Assembly (NCBI RefSeq): GCF_011759505.1
Contig: NZ_JAAOYO010000001.1
Coordinates: 620,001-684,000, forward strand
From: Curtobacterium salicis
GTDB taxonomy: Bacteria > Actinomycetota > Actinomycetes > Actinomycetales > Microbacteriaceae
Reading direction: 5' to 3'
DNA: 64,000 nt
Shown here: in pieces, positions 26,522 through 35,051 of the stretch
Layout of the letters: every line of letters starts with the position of its first letter
How positions within the stretch are numbered: position 1 is the first letter of the stretch
Translations under genes and position numbers: made by a program
The notes under the pieces: model-generated
Databases searched by the model: none
What the model saw: the letters and a program-made list of their open reading frames with translations, nothing else
What the model was told of the DNA's origin: nothing

Positions 26522-29179
26522 TCACCCCGTGTTCTGCAGGCCGGCGGCGATGCCGTTCACCGTGAGCAGGAGCAGCCGGTGGTCGGCGTCGGTCGTGTCG
26601 GAGCTGCCGGACGACCGGATCGCCCGGAGCGCCCGCAGCTGCAGGTGCGACAGGGCGTCCACGTACGGGGAGCGCAGGCGGACGGCCCGCGCGAGCACCG
26701 GTCGGTCCTCGAGCACGTCCTCGGCGCCGCTGATCCGCAGCACCCACGACCGGGTCCGGTCCATCTCGTCGAGGACCTTCTGCCCGAGGTCGCCGCGGTC
26801 GGCGAGTGCGAGGTAGCGGCGGGCGATCTGCACGTCGGTCTTCGCCAGCGACATCTCGACGTTCTTGACGAGCGCGGCGAACAGCGGCCACTCGGCAGCG
26901 GCGGTGCGCAGCAGGTCGAGGTCGCCGACGGCTTCGAGCGCCGAGCCCAGGCCGTACCAGCCGGCGAGGTTGATGCGGGCCTGCGTCCAGGAGAACACCC
27001 AGGGGATGGCCCGGAGGTCCTCGAGCGACTCGACGCTCAGGCCACGCCGGGCCGGACGGGACCCGAGCGGCAGGAGCCCGAGTTCCTCCATCGGGGTGAC
27101 GCGGGCGAACCACGGCGCGAAGCCGTCGGCCTTGACGAGGTCGTAGAAGGCGGCGCGCGAGACGTCGTCGAGCTGCTGCGCCAGGTCGGCGAAGCGCTCG
27201 GCGGCCGCTCGGGTGCGGGCTTCGTTCGACGGCGACGACGCGAACAGCGTGGCCGAGGCCATCTGCTCGAGGTGCCGGGCCGCGATGTCCTGGTCGCCGT
27301 ACTGGGCGAAGATGACCTCGCCCTGCTCCGTGAGCTTCAGGCGTCCGTCGATGGACCCCGGCGGCTGCGCGAGCACGGCCTCGTTCGCGGGCCCACCACC
27401 CCGGCCGAGCGATCCACCGCGACCGTGGAACAGCGTCAGTTCGACCTCGTGCGCGGTGGCCCACGACGCGATCCGTGCCTGGGCGTCGTACAGCGCGAGG
27501 TTCGCCGACACCGGGCCGACGTCCTTCGACGAGTCCGAGTAGCCGAGCATGACCTCGAGCCGACGCCCGGTCGCGGCCAGGCGACGCTGGAACGGCTCGG
27601 TGCGGACGGCTTCCTCGAGGATGTCGACGCTGGCGTGCAGGTCGGCGAAGGTCTCGAACAGCGGGATGACGTCGAGCACCGGGGCGGCCTCGACCGACCC
27701 GAGCGCGGCGACGGCGAGCTCGTGCACGTTCGCCAGGTCCTCGGCGGACTGGGTGAACGAGACGATGTACCGGCTGGCCGACCGGACACCGTAGCGGCGC
27801 TGCAGGTCGGCGACGGTGCGGAAGACGGCGAGGACCTCCTCGGTCATCTCGCTCCGGTCTCCCCCGGCACGGATCTCGGCGAGGGCCGTGCGGTGCACCT
27901 GGGAGTGCTGGCGGATCTCCAGCTCGGCCAGGTGGAACCCGAAGGTCTCGACCTGCCACACCAGGTTCTGCAGTTCGCCGTTCGCGGCGCGGAGGGCACC
28001 GGCGGCGGTCAACGAGGCCTGGACGACGTGCAGGTCGGCGAGCAGTTCCTCCGGCCCGCGGTACGCCAACGGCTGGTCGTCGCGGCGGGTGGCGTCGATG
28101 CGGGCGGCGATGAACAGCAGCGCCCGACGGTGCGTCTCGGTGGGCGCGCGGATGCCGATGCGCTCGGCGACGTCGGGGTCGAGCGACTCCTGTGCCGCGA
28201 CCAGCGCGGTGAGGCCGGCGTCGCCCGGGGTGTGGTCGGCGTCGAGCGTCAGGGCGCTGCCGATGCGCGTGGCGGCACGGGTCAGCCCGAGCAGGATGTG
28301 CTCCGCGGCGATCTCGGCGGCCTGACGCGTGACGTCGGCGGTGACGTGCGGGTTGCCGTCGCGGTCCCCGCCGATCCACGTGCCGAAGCGCACGAACGCC
28401 GGGGCCTGCACGGGTGCGCGGCCGGCGTCGTCGCCCTGCAGCCGGTCGTCGAGCAGGCGGTACACCTGCGGCACGATCTCGAACAGGGTCTGGTCGAACA
28501 CGCTCATGGCGGTCCGGACCTCGTCGAGTGGGGTCGGGCGGGTCGTGCGGAGCGGAGAGGTGCGGAGGAGCGTCGCGATCTCCTCGAGGAGACGGCGCTC
28601 GTTCTCGGCCCGGGCGGTCGCGTTCTTCGTGCGGTCGCGCTCGTCGATGAGGTCCGTGATGCGCCGGACGCCCGTGGTCACCGCACGACGGCGGGCCTCG
28701 GTCGGGTGCGCGGTGAGGACCGGGTGGAACCGCAGTCCCTCGAGACGGGCTGCGGCTTCGTCGGCACCGACCTGTTCGACGAGCTCGACGAACGTCGCCG
28801 GGAACGAGTCCCCGGGCTGCCCGCCGTCGTCGCCGCGTGCGCGGAGGACCCGGACACGGTGGTGCTCCTCGGCGAGGTTGACCAGGTGGAAGTACGAGGT
28901 GAAGGCGCGGGCGACCTCTTCCGCACGCTCGGCGGAGAACGTGGCCACCACCGCTTCGGCGCGGGTGGCTCCGTCTTCGTCGGTGCCCTCGTACGCGTCG
29001 ATGACCGCCTGGCGGAGCGACTCGACGTCGCGCAGCAGGTCGTCACCGCCGGTCTCGCGGAGCACCCGCCCGAGCAGGTTGCCGAGGTACCGCACGTCAG
29101 CACGCAGGTCGCTGTCGACCGCTCCACTGACGTCGTCACGCGCGCGTCCGAAGCGCGTCGAACCGTCGATCGCCGTCAT
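26522..29179 (-). CDS. ppc: phosphoenolpyruvate carboxylase
   Basis: 885 residues. It carboxylates phosphoenolpyruvate with bicarbonate to oxaloacetate, replenishing the citric acid cycle. Catalytic His in VLTAHPTEARRR (about residue 155), then the active-site FHGRGGSLGRGGGP and GYSDSSKDVGP loops, and the conserved end VNGIAAGLQNTG. The ATG at 29179 has GGAAGGA 6 nt upstream. The frame stays open far upstream through the heme oxygenase region, but that extension is antisense-like shadow sequence, not PEPC. No allosteric residue is obviously altered. Confidence 0.96.
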   Translation of the reverse strand: MTAIDGSTRFGRARDDVSGAVDSDLRADVRYLGNLLGRVLRETGGDDLLRDVESLRQAVIDAYEGTDEDGATRAEAVVATFSAERAEEVARAFTSYFHLVNLAEEHHRVRVLRARGDDGGQPGDSFPATFVELVEQVGADEAAARLEGLRFHPVLTAHPTEARRRAVTTGVRRITDLIDERDRTKNATARAENERRLLEEIATLLRTSPLRTTRPTPLDEVRTAMSVFDQTLFEIVPQVYRLLDDRLQGDDAGRAPVQAPAFVRFGTWIGGDRDGNPHVTADVTRQAAEIAAEHILLGLTRAATRIGSALTLDADHTPGDAGLTALVAAQESLDPDVAERIGIRAPTETHRRALLFIAARIDATRRDDQPLAYRGPEELLADLHVVQASLTAAGALRAANGELQNLVWQVETFGFHLAELEIRQHSQVHRTALAEIRAGGDRSEMTEEVLAVFRTVADLQRRYGVRSASRYIVSFTQSAEDLANVHELAVAALGSVEAAPVLDVIPLFETFADLHASVDILEEAVRTEPFQRRLAATGRRLEVMLGYSDSSKDVGPVSANLALYDAQARIASWATAHEVELTLFHGRGGSLGRGGGPANEAVLAQPPGSIDGRLKLTEQGEVIFAQYGDQDIAARHLEQMASATLFASSPSNEARTRAAAERFADLAQQLDDVSRAAFYDLVKADGFAPWFARVTPMEELGLLPLGSRPARRGLSVESLEDLRAIPWVFSWTQARINLAGWYGLGSALEAVGDLDLLRTAAAEWPLFAALVKNVEMSLAKTDVQIARRYLALADRGDLGQKVLDEMDRTRSWVLRISGAEDVLEDRPVLARAVRLRSPYVDALSHLQLRALRAIRSSGSSDTTDADHRLLLLTVNGIAAGLQNTG

Positions 29180-29292
29180 CTCGTCCTTCCCGGGTCGGTC
29201 CGGGCTGTCCCGGCGTTGCAGCAGCGTACCGGGCGTCGACGTCACGTGACGACGACCGTCCGGACGGCCCGGTAGACCGTCGCGACTCGCGC

Positions 29293-29961
29293 TCAGGCGG
29301 GGTCGGCGAGGACGGACGGCAACCGCATCCCGTCCACGGCGGCGAGGAGGCCGGCGTCGAGACGGTAGGCCAGCTCGACCTCCGCGATCACCCGCTCCCG
29401 CTCGTCGTCGCTCCACGGCGCCGCGTCGAGTTCGAACCGGTACGTGTCGGTGAACGCAGCCGGGTCCGCGACCTGGTCGAAGATCCAGAGCAGCACGCCG
29501 TTGGTCTCGAAGCCGAACTGGTCGGCGAGCAGGCGTCCGATGGCGTGGCCGCCGGTCAGGTCGCCGAGGTAGCGGGTGTAGTGGTGCGCGACGAAGCCTC
29601 CGGGCCAGGTCGCGGCGACCTCGTTGAGCCGTCGGACGTAGGCGGTCGTCGCGGGCAGCGGGGTGAGCAACTCGTCCCAGTCCGGGCCGACCAGGTACTC
29701 CAGGTCCGCGCGGATGCCCGGCATGCGGGTCAGTCGGCTGGTCACGAACGGGGCGGCGACCGGGTGGTCCGCCATCCGGTCCGCCGCGCACTCGAGGGCG
29801 TCGTAGACGAACGCGTACTGCCCCAGGAGCGTCGCGTAGTCGGCGACGTCGCACCGGCCCTCGACCAGGTCGTGCATGAAACCGTGGCCGGCGGAGACCC
29901 CGTGCGAGCGCCGCGTCCGGACCCGCAGGGCCTCGGAGAACGGGACGACGTTCGTGCTCAT
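29293..29961 (-). CDS. hmuO: heme oxygenase (biliverdin-producing)
   Basis: 222 residues, HmuO/HO-1 type. It opens heme to biliverdin, iron and CO. The N-terminal RTRRSHGVSAGHGFMHDLVEG contains the probable proximal heme-ligand His, and the distal helix with glycines is HYTRYLGDLTGGHAIGRLL. The ATG at 29959-29961 begins at the edge of a DtxR/IdeR-type operator, so expression should rise when iron is low. Divergent from the siderophore-interacting protein gene, with which it forms an iron-acquisition module. Confidence 0.9.
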   Translation of the reverse strand: MSTNVVPFSEALRVRTRRSHGVSAGHGFMHDLVEGRCDVADYATLLGQYAFVYDALECAADRMADHPVAAPFVTSRLTRMPGIRADLEYLVGPDWDELLTPLPATTAYVRRLNEVAATWPGGFVAHHYTRYLGDLTGGHAIGRLLADQFGFETNGVLLWIFDQVADPAAFTDTYRFELDAAPWSDDERERVIAEVELAYRLDAGLLAAVDGMRLPSVLADPA

Positions 29962-29979
29962 GAGGTGAGGCTAACCTCA
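29961..29979. promoter_or_regulatory. DtxR/IdeR iron box
   Basis: TGAGGTGAGGCTAACCTCA is a 19-nt near-palindrome closely matching the DtxR/IdeR consensus TTAGGTTAGSCTAACCTAA. It touches the heme oxygenase start codon and lies about 58 bp before the divergent siderophore-interacting protein gene, so iron-loaded repressor could shut both. Confidence 0.8.
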
Positions 29980-30036
29980 CAAGGTGTCCGTCGTCACCCT
30001 CCGACGGGAAGATGCAGGAAAGGAGCTCGTCCGACG

Positions 30037-30951
30037 ATGAGCCCGAAGCCGAACCGCCCGCAGCACGTCCTGGTCGTCGACCGCACCGAGCGCCTCACCC
30101 CGCACATGGTGCGCGTCCACCTCGGCGGCACCGGGTACGACGCGTTCGTCGAGCACGCCGACCCCGACCGTCTCGCCACCACCGACAAGTACGTCAAGCT
30201 CATGCTCCCGCAGCCGGGCACGGGCCTGGAACCGCCGTACGACCTCGACGCCCTCCGTGCCACTGTGCCGAAGTCAGACCTGCCGTCGCGCCGCACCTAC
30301 ACCGTCCGTGCCGTCGACCCCGTCGCGCGGACCATCGCGATCGACTTCGTCGTGCACGGCACCGACGGGCTCGCCGGACCCTGGGCCGCCGCGGCCCGCC
30401 CGGGCGACCGCGTCGCCCTCTCCGGCCCCGGTGGCGGCTGGGCGCCCTCCACCGACCCGGAGGTCACGCACGTGCTGCTCGGCGACGACAGCGCCCTGCC
30501 CGCGATCGGTGCCGCCCTGGAGGCCATGGTCCCCACCGCCACGGGTGTCGCCCTGGTCGAGGTGGCCGGCCCCGCCGACGAGCAGCCGCTCGTGCACCCG
30601 ACCGGGGTCGAGCTGCGCTGGCTGCACCGCGACGCGGCCGGTGCGGAGCCGGGCACGCTGCTGCTGGCGGCGACCCGGGAGCTGACCCGTCCCGATCCTC
30701 GGGCCCTCGGCCGTCACGCCGCTCCGCCCGCTCCGGAGCGCACCGGCGGCGGCGACCGGGGGCCGGGTGCGGTGCGGGTCTTCGCGCACGGCGAGCGGGC
30801 CGCGGTGAAGGCGATCCGTCGGGTGCTGCAGGACGACTGGGGACTCGACAAGGCCGACCTGTCCCTGTCCGCGTACTGGGCGCTGGGACGCGCCGAGGAC
30901 CGGTTCCAGGAAGAGAAGCGCGAACCGATCGGTGTCGTCTTCGACGACTGA
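30037..30951 (+). CDS. siderophore-interacting protein (flavin ferric reductase)
   Basis: 304 residues, SIP/ViuB family. An N-terminal FAD-binding barrel with RRTYTVRAVDPVART (about 88-102) and the flavin-contacting VHGTDGLAGPWAAAARPGD is followed by the C-terminal NAD(P)H-binding-like SIP domain ending AYWALGRAEDRFQEEKREPIG. These enzymes reduce ferric siderophores in the cytosol to release iron. The region about residues 225-250 is Pro/Gly/Arg-rich and variable. The ATG at 30037 follows AAAGGAG by about 11 nt. Confidence 0.88.
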   Translation: MSPKPNRPQHVLVVDRTERLTPHMVRVHLGGTGYDAFVEHADPDRLATTDKYVKLMLPQPGTGLEPPYDLDALRATVPKSDLPSRRTYTVRAVDPVARTIAIDFVVHGTDGLAGPWAAAARPGDRVALSGPGGGWAPSTDPEVTHVLLGDDSALPAIGAALEAMVPTATGVALVEVAGPADEQPLVHPTGVELRWLHRDAAGAEPGTLLLAATRELTRPDPRALGRHAAPPAPERTGGGDRGPGAVRVFAHGERAAVKAIRRVLQDDWGLDKADLSLSAYWALGRAEDRFQEEKREPIGVVFDD

Positions 30952-30988
30952 CCAGGCCGCGTCGGTGGCCGTCGGTAGCGTGCCGCGC

Positions 30989-31564
30989 ATGGTCCGGTCG
31001 GAGAGCCCTGCACGCTGCTGCGTCCCCGGCTGCGTGCGGGTCATCGCCCCCGACGCGCCGGTGCCGCTCTGCACCGGCCACGTGGCGCTCGTCGGTGAGT
31101 TCGCCGCTGAACACGTCGGGGTCGAGGACGTCCTGCCCGGACCGTGCCTGGTCTGCGGCGGCCGGATCGGGGTGCGGTTCCCCTCCGGCTCGGTGTGTGC
31201 GGTGTGCGAGTGGCGCTTCGGTGACGTGCCGGACGGCGAACTCGGGGCGCCGCGGGTCGACGTCGTGTACTACCTGCGGATGCGCGACGACACCGGCGAC
31301 CGGATCAAGATCGGCACGACCGCGAACCCGCGGCAACGGCTCGGTCGGATCGCCCACCAGGACCTGCTCGGGTTCGAGCGCGGCGACCGCGCCCTCGAGC
31401 GGCAGCGACACGCGGAGTTCGCCGGCACGCGCTACCCCGGCACCGAGTGGTTCCGGGTGACGCCGGAGCTCCTGGCGCACGTCGCCGTCGTGGCCGCCGG
31501 CGTGCCGGACCCGTGGGCGCTGCACACGCGGTGGATGAGCGAGGCGCTGGCGCTCCGGTCCTGA
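30989..31564 (+). CDS. GIY-YIG-like (T5orf172/MUG113) nuclease-domain protein with cysteine clusters
   Basis: 191 residues. The N-terminal half has paired cysteines (CCVPGC, LCTGH, CLVCGG, CAVCEW) that look like zinc fingers. The C-terminal half is a GIY-YIG-type fold as in the T5orf172/MUG113 group: VYYLRMRDDTGDRIKIGTTANPRQRLGRI, then ERQRHAEFAGTRYPGTEWFRV, with the conserved KIG, Arg and Glu. Nuclease activity is inferred. The ATG at 30989 avoids overlap with the preceding gene; an in-frame GTG at 30932 is possible. Convergent with the next nuclease-like gene across 16 bp. Confidence 0.75.
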   Translation: MVRSESPARCCVPGCVRVIAPDAPVPLCTGHVALVGEFAAEHVGVEDVLPGPCLVCGGRIGVRFPSGSVCAVCEWRFGDVPDGELGAPRVDVVYYLRMRDDTGDRIKIGTTANPRQRLGRIAHQDLLGFERGDRALERQRHAEFAGTRYPGTEWFRVTPELLAHVAVVAAGVPDPWALHTRWMSEALALRS

Positions 31565-31580
31565 TCGAGGTCGGCGGCCG

Positions 31581-32585
31581 TCAGCGTGCGTAGGCGTCGA
31601 CGAGCAGCGGACCGCGGATCTCGCGCAGGACGTCGACCAACCGGTCGATCGTGCGACCGGACACCCCGGACTCCTGCAGGTCCCACGGCCCGAGCACCGG
31701 CAGACGACCCGTGCGGATCCGGACGACCTCCCACCCGACGGCACGGGTGGCGCGGTCCTTCCGACGGTCGGACTCCTCACGCGAGCCGACGTGCTCGAGC
31801 CCGTGCCGACCGGTGGAGTCGTACTCGATCGCGACGCGGAGCTCCGGCAGGATGATGTCCGGCCAGACCTCGACGTGCTCGTGGAAGGGCCGGTCGAGGC
31901 GGATCGCGGTGTGCTCGAACGTCAGGTCGAGACGGTCGCGCAGCCCGGCGCGGAGCTCGGCCTCGACCGCCGAGGCGGGTGCCGGCGCGCACTGGCTGAC
32001 GAACGACTCCCCCGACGGCAGCCGCGGCGTCTTCGGGCAGATCGTCCGGGGCGCGGCCGTCCGGGTGCTGCGCCCGCGACCGGCGCTGCTGCCGGCGCGG
32101 GTGCGGGTGGGCGTGCGTCGGGACGAGGCGACGGCGCCACCCGGCAGGCCGCGTGCGGGCGCTGCGGGCAGGGTCTGTCGCCCGCTCGAGCGGACGGCCC
32201 GCTGCGGGACCGGGACGGCGGACGGCCAGTCCTCGGGCAGCACCGGCCAGCGCTGCGGCTGCGCCAGCACGGCACACTCCGGGCACCACACCGACCGTCG
32301 ACGCTCACGGCCGGGTCGGGAACGCTGCTCGGTCGGGGTGGCGACGAAGACGTGTCCGACATCGCACTCCCACGTCAACAGCACGTCGGCGGCGGGTGGG
32401 ATCTGGGTGAGGACGACGCCGGCGTTCCAGTCCGGGTGGTACTGGCGCACGAGGACGGGCCAGGACGCCCACTCGGCACGGAACTCGCCCACGGCGTACG
32501 GCACCGGGACGCCGCGCGACCACTGCCGCCGGCGCCACCACGCATCCACTGGTTCGGCCACGACCCGCACGGTAGGACGAGCCAC
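31581..32585 (-). CDS. zinc-ribbon plus PD-(D/E)XK-like endonuclease domain protein
   Basis: 334 residues. N-terminal about 130 residues: a probable zinc-ribbon (treble-clef) unit, LTWECDVGHVFVATPTEQR ... VWCPECAVL, of the kind found in phage and mobile-element proteins. A basic Ser/Thr/Arg-rich linker follows. Residues about 205-310 look like a Vsr/DUF559-type nuclease: Glu in AVEAELR, Asp in WPDIILPELRVAIEYDSTG with the ExD pair, and Lys in DRRKDRATRAVGWEVVRIR. DNA cleavage is inferred from this motif order. The gene is convergent with the GIY-YIG gene. Confidence 0.72.
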   Translation of the reverse strand: MARPTVRVVAEPVDAWWRRRQWSRGVPVPYAVGEFRAEWASWPVLVRQYHPDWNAGVVLTQIPPAADVLLTWECDVGHVFVATPTEQRSRPGRERRRSVWCPECAVLAQPQRWPVLPEDWPSAVPVPQRAVRSSGRQTLPAAPARGLPGGAVASSRRTPTRTRAGSSAGRGRSTRTAAPRTICPKTPRLPSGESFVSQCAPAPASAVEAELRAGLRDRLDLTFEHTAIRLDRPFHEHVEVWPDIILPELRVAIEYDSTGRHGLEHVGSREESDRRKDRATRAVGWEVVRIRTGRLPVLGPWDLQESGVSGRTIDRLVDVLREIRGPLLVDAYAR

Positions 32586-32632
32586 CGACAGCAGCGGCGC
32601 CGGGTCCCCCAGCGCGGCGGTACCGGGTCCCC

Positions 32633-33313
32633 TCAGCGCGGCGGGGTGACGAACGTGAACCGCTCGGGTCCGGCCTGCGAGCCGTCCTCGAGCACCCGGA
32701 TGCCGGACTCCCGACAGGCCGCGATGCCGTCACGGTGCACCCGTTCGGGTCGGGGCTTCCGGGGGATGCCGGCGTCACCGAAGACCGCCCACGCGTTCGC
32801 CGCGGCGGCGCTGGTGAAGCGGGTGCTGTAGCGGACCCCGGCGAACCCGGCCGCGTCGAACGCCCGCGCCCAGGCCTGGGGCACGCGGTAGTCCACCATC
32901 GTCTGCAGCTCGGCGCCGACCCCGGAGCGGACGGCGGCCGGGTCGGTGACGTCCGCGAACCGTCGACCCCGCGAGGCCCGGGCCGCCACGACGACCATCT
33001 CGCGCGCCCGGGCGGCGAACACGGTGTTCGTGGTGAGGGTGTGGTGTGCGAGCCGTTCCCGCACGGCGACCTCGACCGAGTCCGCCCAGTAGCAGGTGCC
33101 CCGCGGGTCGGCGAGGTCGAACCGGCCGCCGTCGACGCCGTCGGCATCGGCGGGCGTCGACGCGAACCACCACGCCCCGCGGTCGTGTCGCTTCGCCCGG
33201 TAGAAGGTCGTCCCCCGCGACTCCGTGGCCGGGAAGCCCGTCAGGTCGACGTCGGGAGCCGGGCCCTGCTGGGCGACCTCGGTCCGCGCCGGTCCCCGCT
33301 CAGGCGTCGGCAT
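32633..33313 (-). CDS. RES domain toxin (NAD+ phosphorylase type)
   Basis: 226 residues, RES family: TTFYRAKRHDRGAWWFASTPAD (conserved Arg), GGRFDLADPRGTCYWADSVEVAVRERL (conserved Arg and Glu) and YRVPQAWARAFDAAGFAGVRYSTRF. RES toxins such as MbcT degrade NAD+ by phosphorolysis. The start overlaps the upstream antitoxin gene by 14 bp, the usual antitoxin-toxin order. The last 60 residues extend past the core RES domain. Confidence 0.85.
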   Translation of the reverse strand: MPTPERGPARTEVAQQGPAPDVDLTGFPATESRGTTFYRAKRHDRGAWWFASTPADADGVDGGRFDLADPRGTCYWADSVEVAVRERLAHHTLTTNTVFAARAREMVVVAARASRGRRFADVTDPAAVRSGVGAELQTMVDYRVPQAWARAFDAAGFAGVRYSTRFTSAAAANAWAVFGDAGIPRKPRPERVHRDGIAACRESGIRVLEDGSQAGPERFTFVTPPR

Positions 33314-33857
33314 GCCAGGCGTGCGCGGCTCGGCGGGCGGCGATGAGGACCGGTTCGACCCGGCCGTCACGGAGCGCCTGGGCGGCCGTCGTCCCGCCGA
33401 ACTCGTCGGCGACGGTGTTGAGCCACAGCGCACTGCCCCACGGGTCGATGCCGTCGCGGTCGATCAGGTCGAGCACCTGACGCAGGTGCGGGAGCGGCGT
33501 GCCGGTCCGACCGAACTGGAACGCGGGGAAGACCCGGGTGCCGTCGCCGATCTTCAACCCGATCAGGTCGCGCTTCTGCGTGGCCTTGTGGATCGCCTGG
33601 CGGGTGACGCCCCGCCAGTTCGCCAGCGAGGCAGTGTCGTAGAAGGGGCCGATCAGTGCGTCGGCCTCGTGCTTGACGGTCGGCAGCGCGGCGAGCATCC
33701 GCTCGGCCAGTGCGTCGACGTCCGCGGTGTCGGTGAGGGCGGCGTCCGCCTCGCCGAGCCGGATCCGGTCGGTCAACGCCCGCAGGAGCGCGGACTCGGC
33801 CGGGCTGAGTTCCTCCGCCGCGGTAGCGGCCCGTGTGCGGTGCAGTGTCGATTCCAT
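33300..33857 (-). CDS. Xre/MbcA/ParS-type antitoxin for the RES toxin
   Basis: 185 residues. A helix-turn-helix-like middle (NWRGVTRQAIHKATQKRDLIGLKIGDG, about 95-121) should bind DNA. The C-terminus GGTTAAQALRDGRVEPVLIAARRA matches the toxin-binding (DUF2384-like) end, which in known complexes plugs the RES active site. ATG 33857 has GAGAGGAG 5 nt upstream; an upstream in-frame GTG (33890) lies inside the operator repeat and is less likely. Expected to autorepress the pair. Confidence 0.8.
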   Translation of the reverse strand: MESTLHRTRAATAAEELSPAESALLRALTDRIRLGEADAALTDTADVDALAERMLAALPTVKHEADALIGPFYDTASLANWRGVTRQAIHKATQKRDLIGLKIGDGTRVFPAFQFGRTGTPLPHLRQVLDLIDRDGIDPWGSALWLNTVADEFGGTTAAQALRDGRVEPVLIAARRAAHAWHADA

Positions 33858-33868
33858 CAGGACTCCTC

Positions 33869-33886
33869 TCGACAACCGTGTCAACC
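33869..33886 (-). promoter_or_regulatory. operator repeat 1 of the RES/Xre module
   Basis: TCGACAACCGTGTCAACC, 12 bp upstream of the antitoxin ATG. A second copy with 17 of 18 bases identical lies 34 bp further upstream (33903-33920). The inner GACA-ACCG-TGTC is an inverted repeat. Confidence 0.6.
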
Positions 33887-33902
33887 TCACGGTACTCCTG
33901 TA

Positions 33903-33920
33903 TCGACAACCGCGTCAACC
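33903..33920 (-). promoter_or_regulatory. operator repeat 2 of the RES/Xre module
   Basis: TCGACAACCGCGTCAACC; same orientation as repeat 1, start-to-start distance 34 bp (about three helical turns), as expected for co-operative binding on one DNA face. On the minus strand each copy supplies a TTGAC(A/G) that could be a -35 element. Confidence 0.6.
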
Positions 33921-33969
33921 GCCGGACGGGAGGCGCGGTGCGTGACCGGTGCCGTGCCTCCCGTCCGGC
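33921..33969. repeat. 14-bp perfect inverted repeat (GACGGGAGGC family)
   Basis: GCCGGACGGGAGGC (33921-33934) and GCCTCCCGTCCGGC (33956-33969) are perfect inverted copies around 21 nt. It starts directly after operator repeat 2 and separates the divergent antitoxin and esterase genes. Confidence 0.65.
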
Positions 33970-34051
33970 ACGCGCGCACCGCACCGCGTCGGCGCGGCCG
34001 CTGGCGGGACAGGGCCTACCGCCCGGTGGGACGTCGTGGCAGGGTCGGAGC

Positions 34052-35020
34052 GTGTACACCGACATCACCGGACCGGACCTCACCTCGTACCGCGGCAGCG
34101 TCGCCGAGCCGGACGACTTCGACGACTTCTGGCGACGCACCCTCGCCGCAGCCCGCGAGCACCCGATCGCCGTGCAGGCCGATCGGGTCGACACGGGCCT
34201 GACCACCGTCGACACCTACGACGTCTCGTTCGCCGGGTGGGACGGGCAGCGCATCGCCGGGTGGCTCACCGTCCCCGCCGGCAGCGGTCCCGACGCACCG
34301 CTCCCCGCCGTCGTCGAGTACATCGGGTACGGCGGTGGCCGGGGCCTGCCCACCGAGCGGCTGCTCTGGGCCTCCGCCGGCGTCGCGCACCTGCTCATGG
34401 ACACCCGCGGGCAGGGGTCGGGCTGGGCCACCGGCGACACCCCGGACCCGGACGGCACCGGGCCGTCGATCCCCGGGGTCATGACGCGCGGCATCGAGTC
34501 ACCCGAGACGTACTACTACCGGCGTCTCACGACCGACGCTGTCCGGGCCGTCGACGCCGCGCGGGACCTCGACCTGGTCGACGGTGACCGGATCGCGGTC
34601 CTCGGCGGCAGTCAGGGCGGCGGGCTGGCGATCGCCGTCGCCGGGCTGGTCGAGGGGCTGGCCGGCGTCTTCCCGCGCGTGCCGTTCCTCTGCGACCACC
34701 GGCACGCGACGCAGATCACCGACGCGTACCCGTACCACGAGCTCGTCGACTACCTGGCGACGCACCGCACCGCGACCGACCGGGTGTTCGGCACGCTCGC
34801 CTACTTCGACGGCGTGCTGCACGCGGCCCGCGCGAGTGCCCCGGCGTGGTTCTCGGTGGCGCTGATGGACCCGATCTGTCCGCCGTCGACCGTGTACGCG
34901 GCATACAACGCGTGGGCGGGCCCGAAGGAGATCACCGTCTGGGAGTACAACGGCCACGAGGGCGGTGGTCCGCACGAGGACGCCGACACGCTCCCCCGAC
35001 TGCGCGAGCTGTTCGGCTGA
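34052..35020 (+). CDS. acetylxylan esterase / cephalosporin-C deacetylase-like hydrolase
   Basis: 322 residues, carbohydrate esterase family 7-type alpha/beta hydrolase. Conserved opening (FDDFWRRTLAAAREHP), the RGQG-like MDTRGQGSGWATGD, nucleophile GGSQGGGLAIA (Ser about residue 188), acid Asp in MDPICPPSTVYAAYNAW and His in YNGHEGGG. These enzymes deacetylate xylo-oligosaccharides and related esters. No signal peptide, so cytosolic. The GTG at 34052 gives the typical N-terminus and is preceded by TCGGAG. Confidence 0.9.
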   Translation: MYTDITGPDLTSYRGSVAEPDDFDDFWRRTLAAAREHPIAVQADRVDTGLTTVDTYDVSFAGWDGQRIAGWLTVPAGSGPDAPLPAVVEYIGYGGGRGLPTERLLWASAGVAHLLMDTRGQGSGWATGDTPDPDGTGPSIPGVMTRGIESPETYYYRRLTTDAVRAVDAARDLDLVDGDRIAVLGGSQGGGLAIAVAGLVEGLAGVFPRVPFLCDHRHATQITDAYPYHELVDYLATHRTATDRVFGTLAYFDGVLHAARASAPAWFSVALMDPICPPSTVYAAYNAWAGPKEITVWEYNGHEGGGPHEDADTLPRLRELFG

Positions 35021-35051
35021 GGCGCCACGGGCCACGGCGACCGCGGATCCG

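Noticed and set aside
26522-29980. PEP carboxylase frame extended through the heme oxygenase gene (1152 codons)
   Set aside because: Residues before MTAIDGST are Arg/Pro/Gly-rich and lie in another frame of the heme oxygenase gene; the ATG at 29179 has a ribosome binding site and gives a normal PEPC N-terminus.
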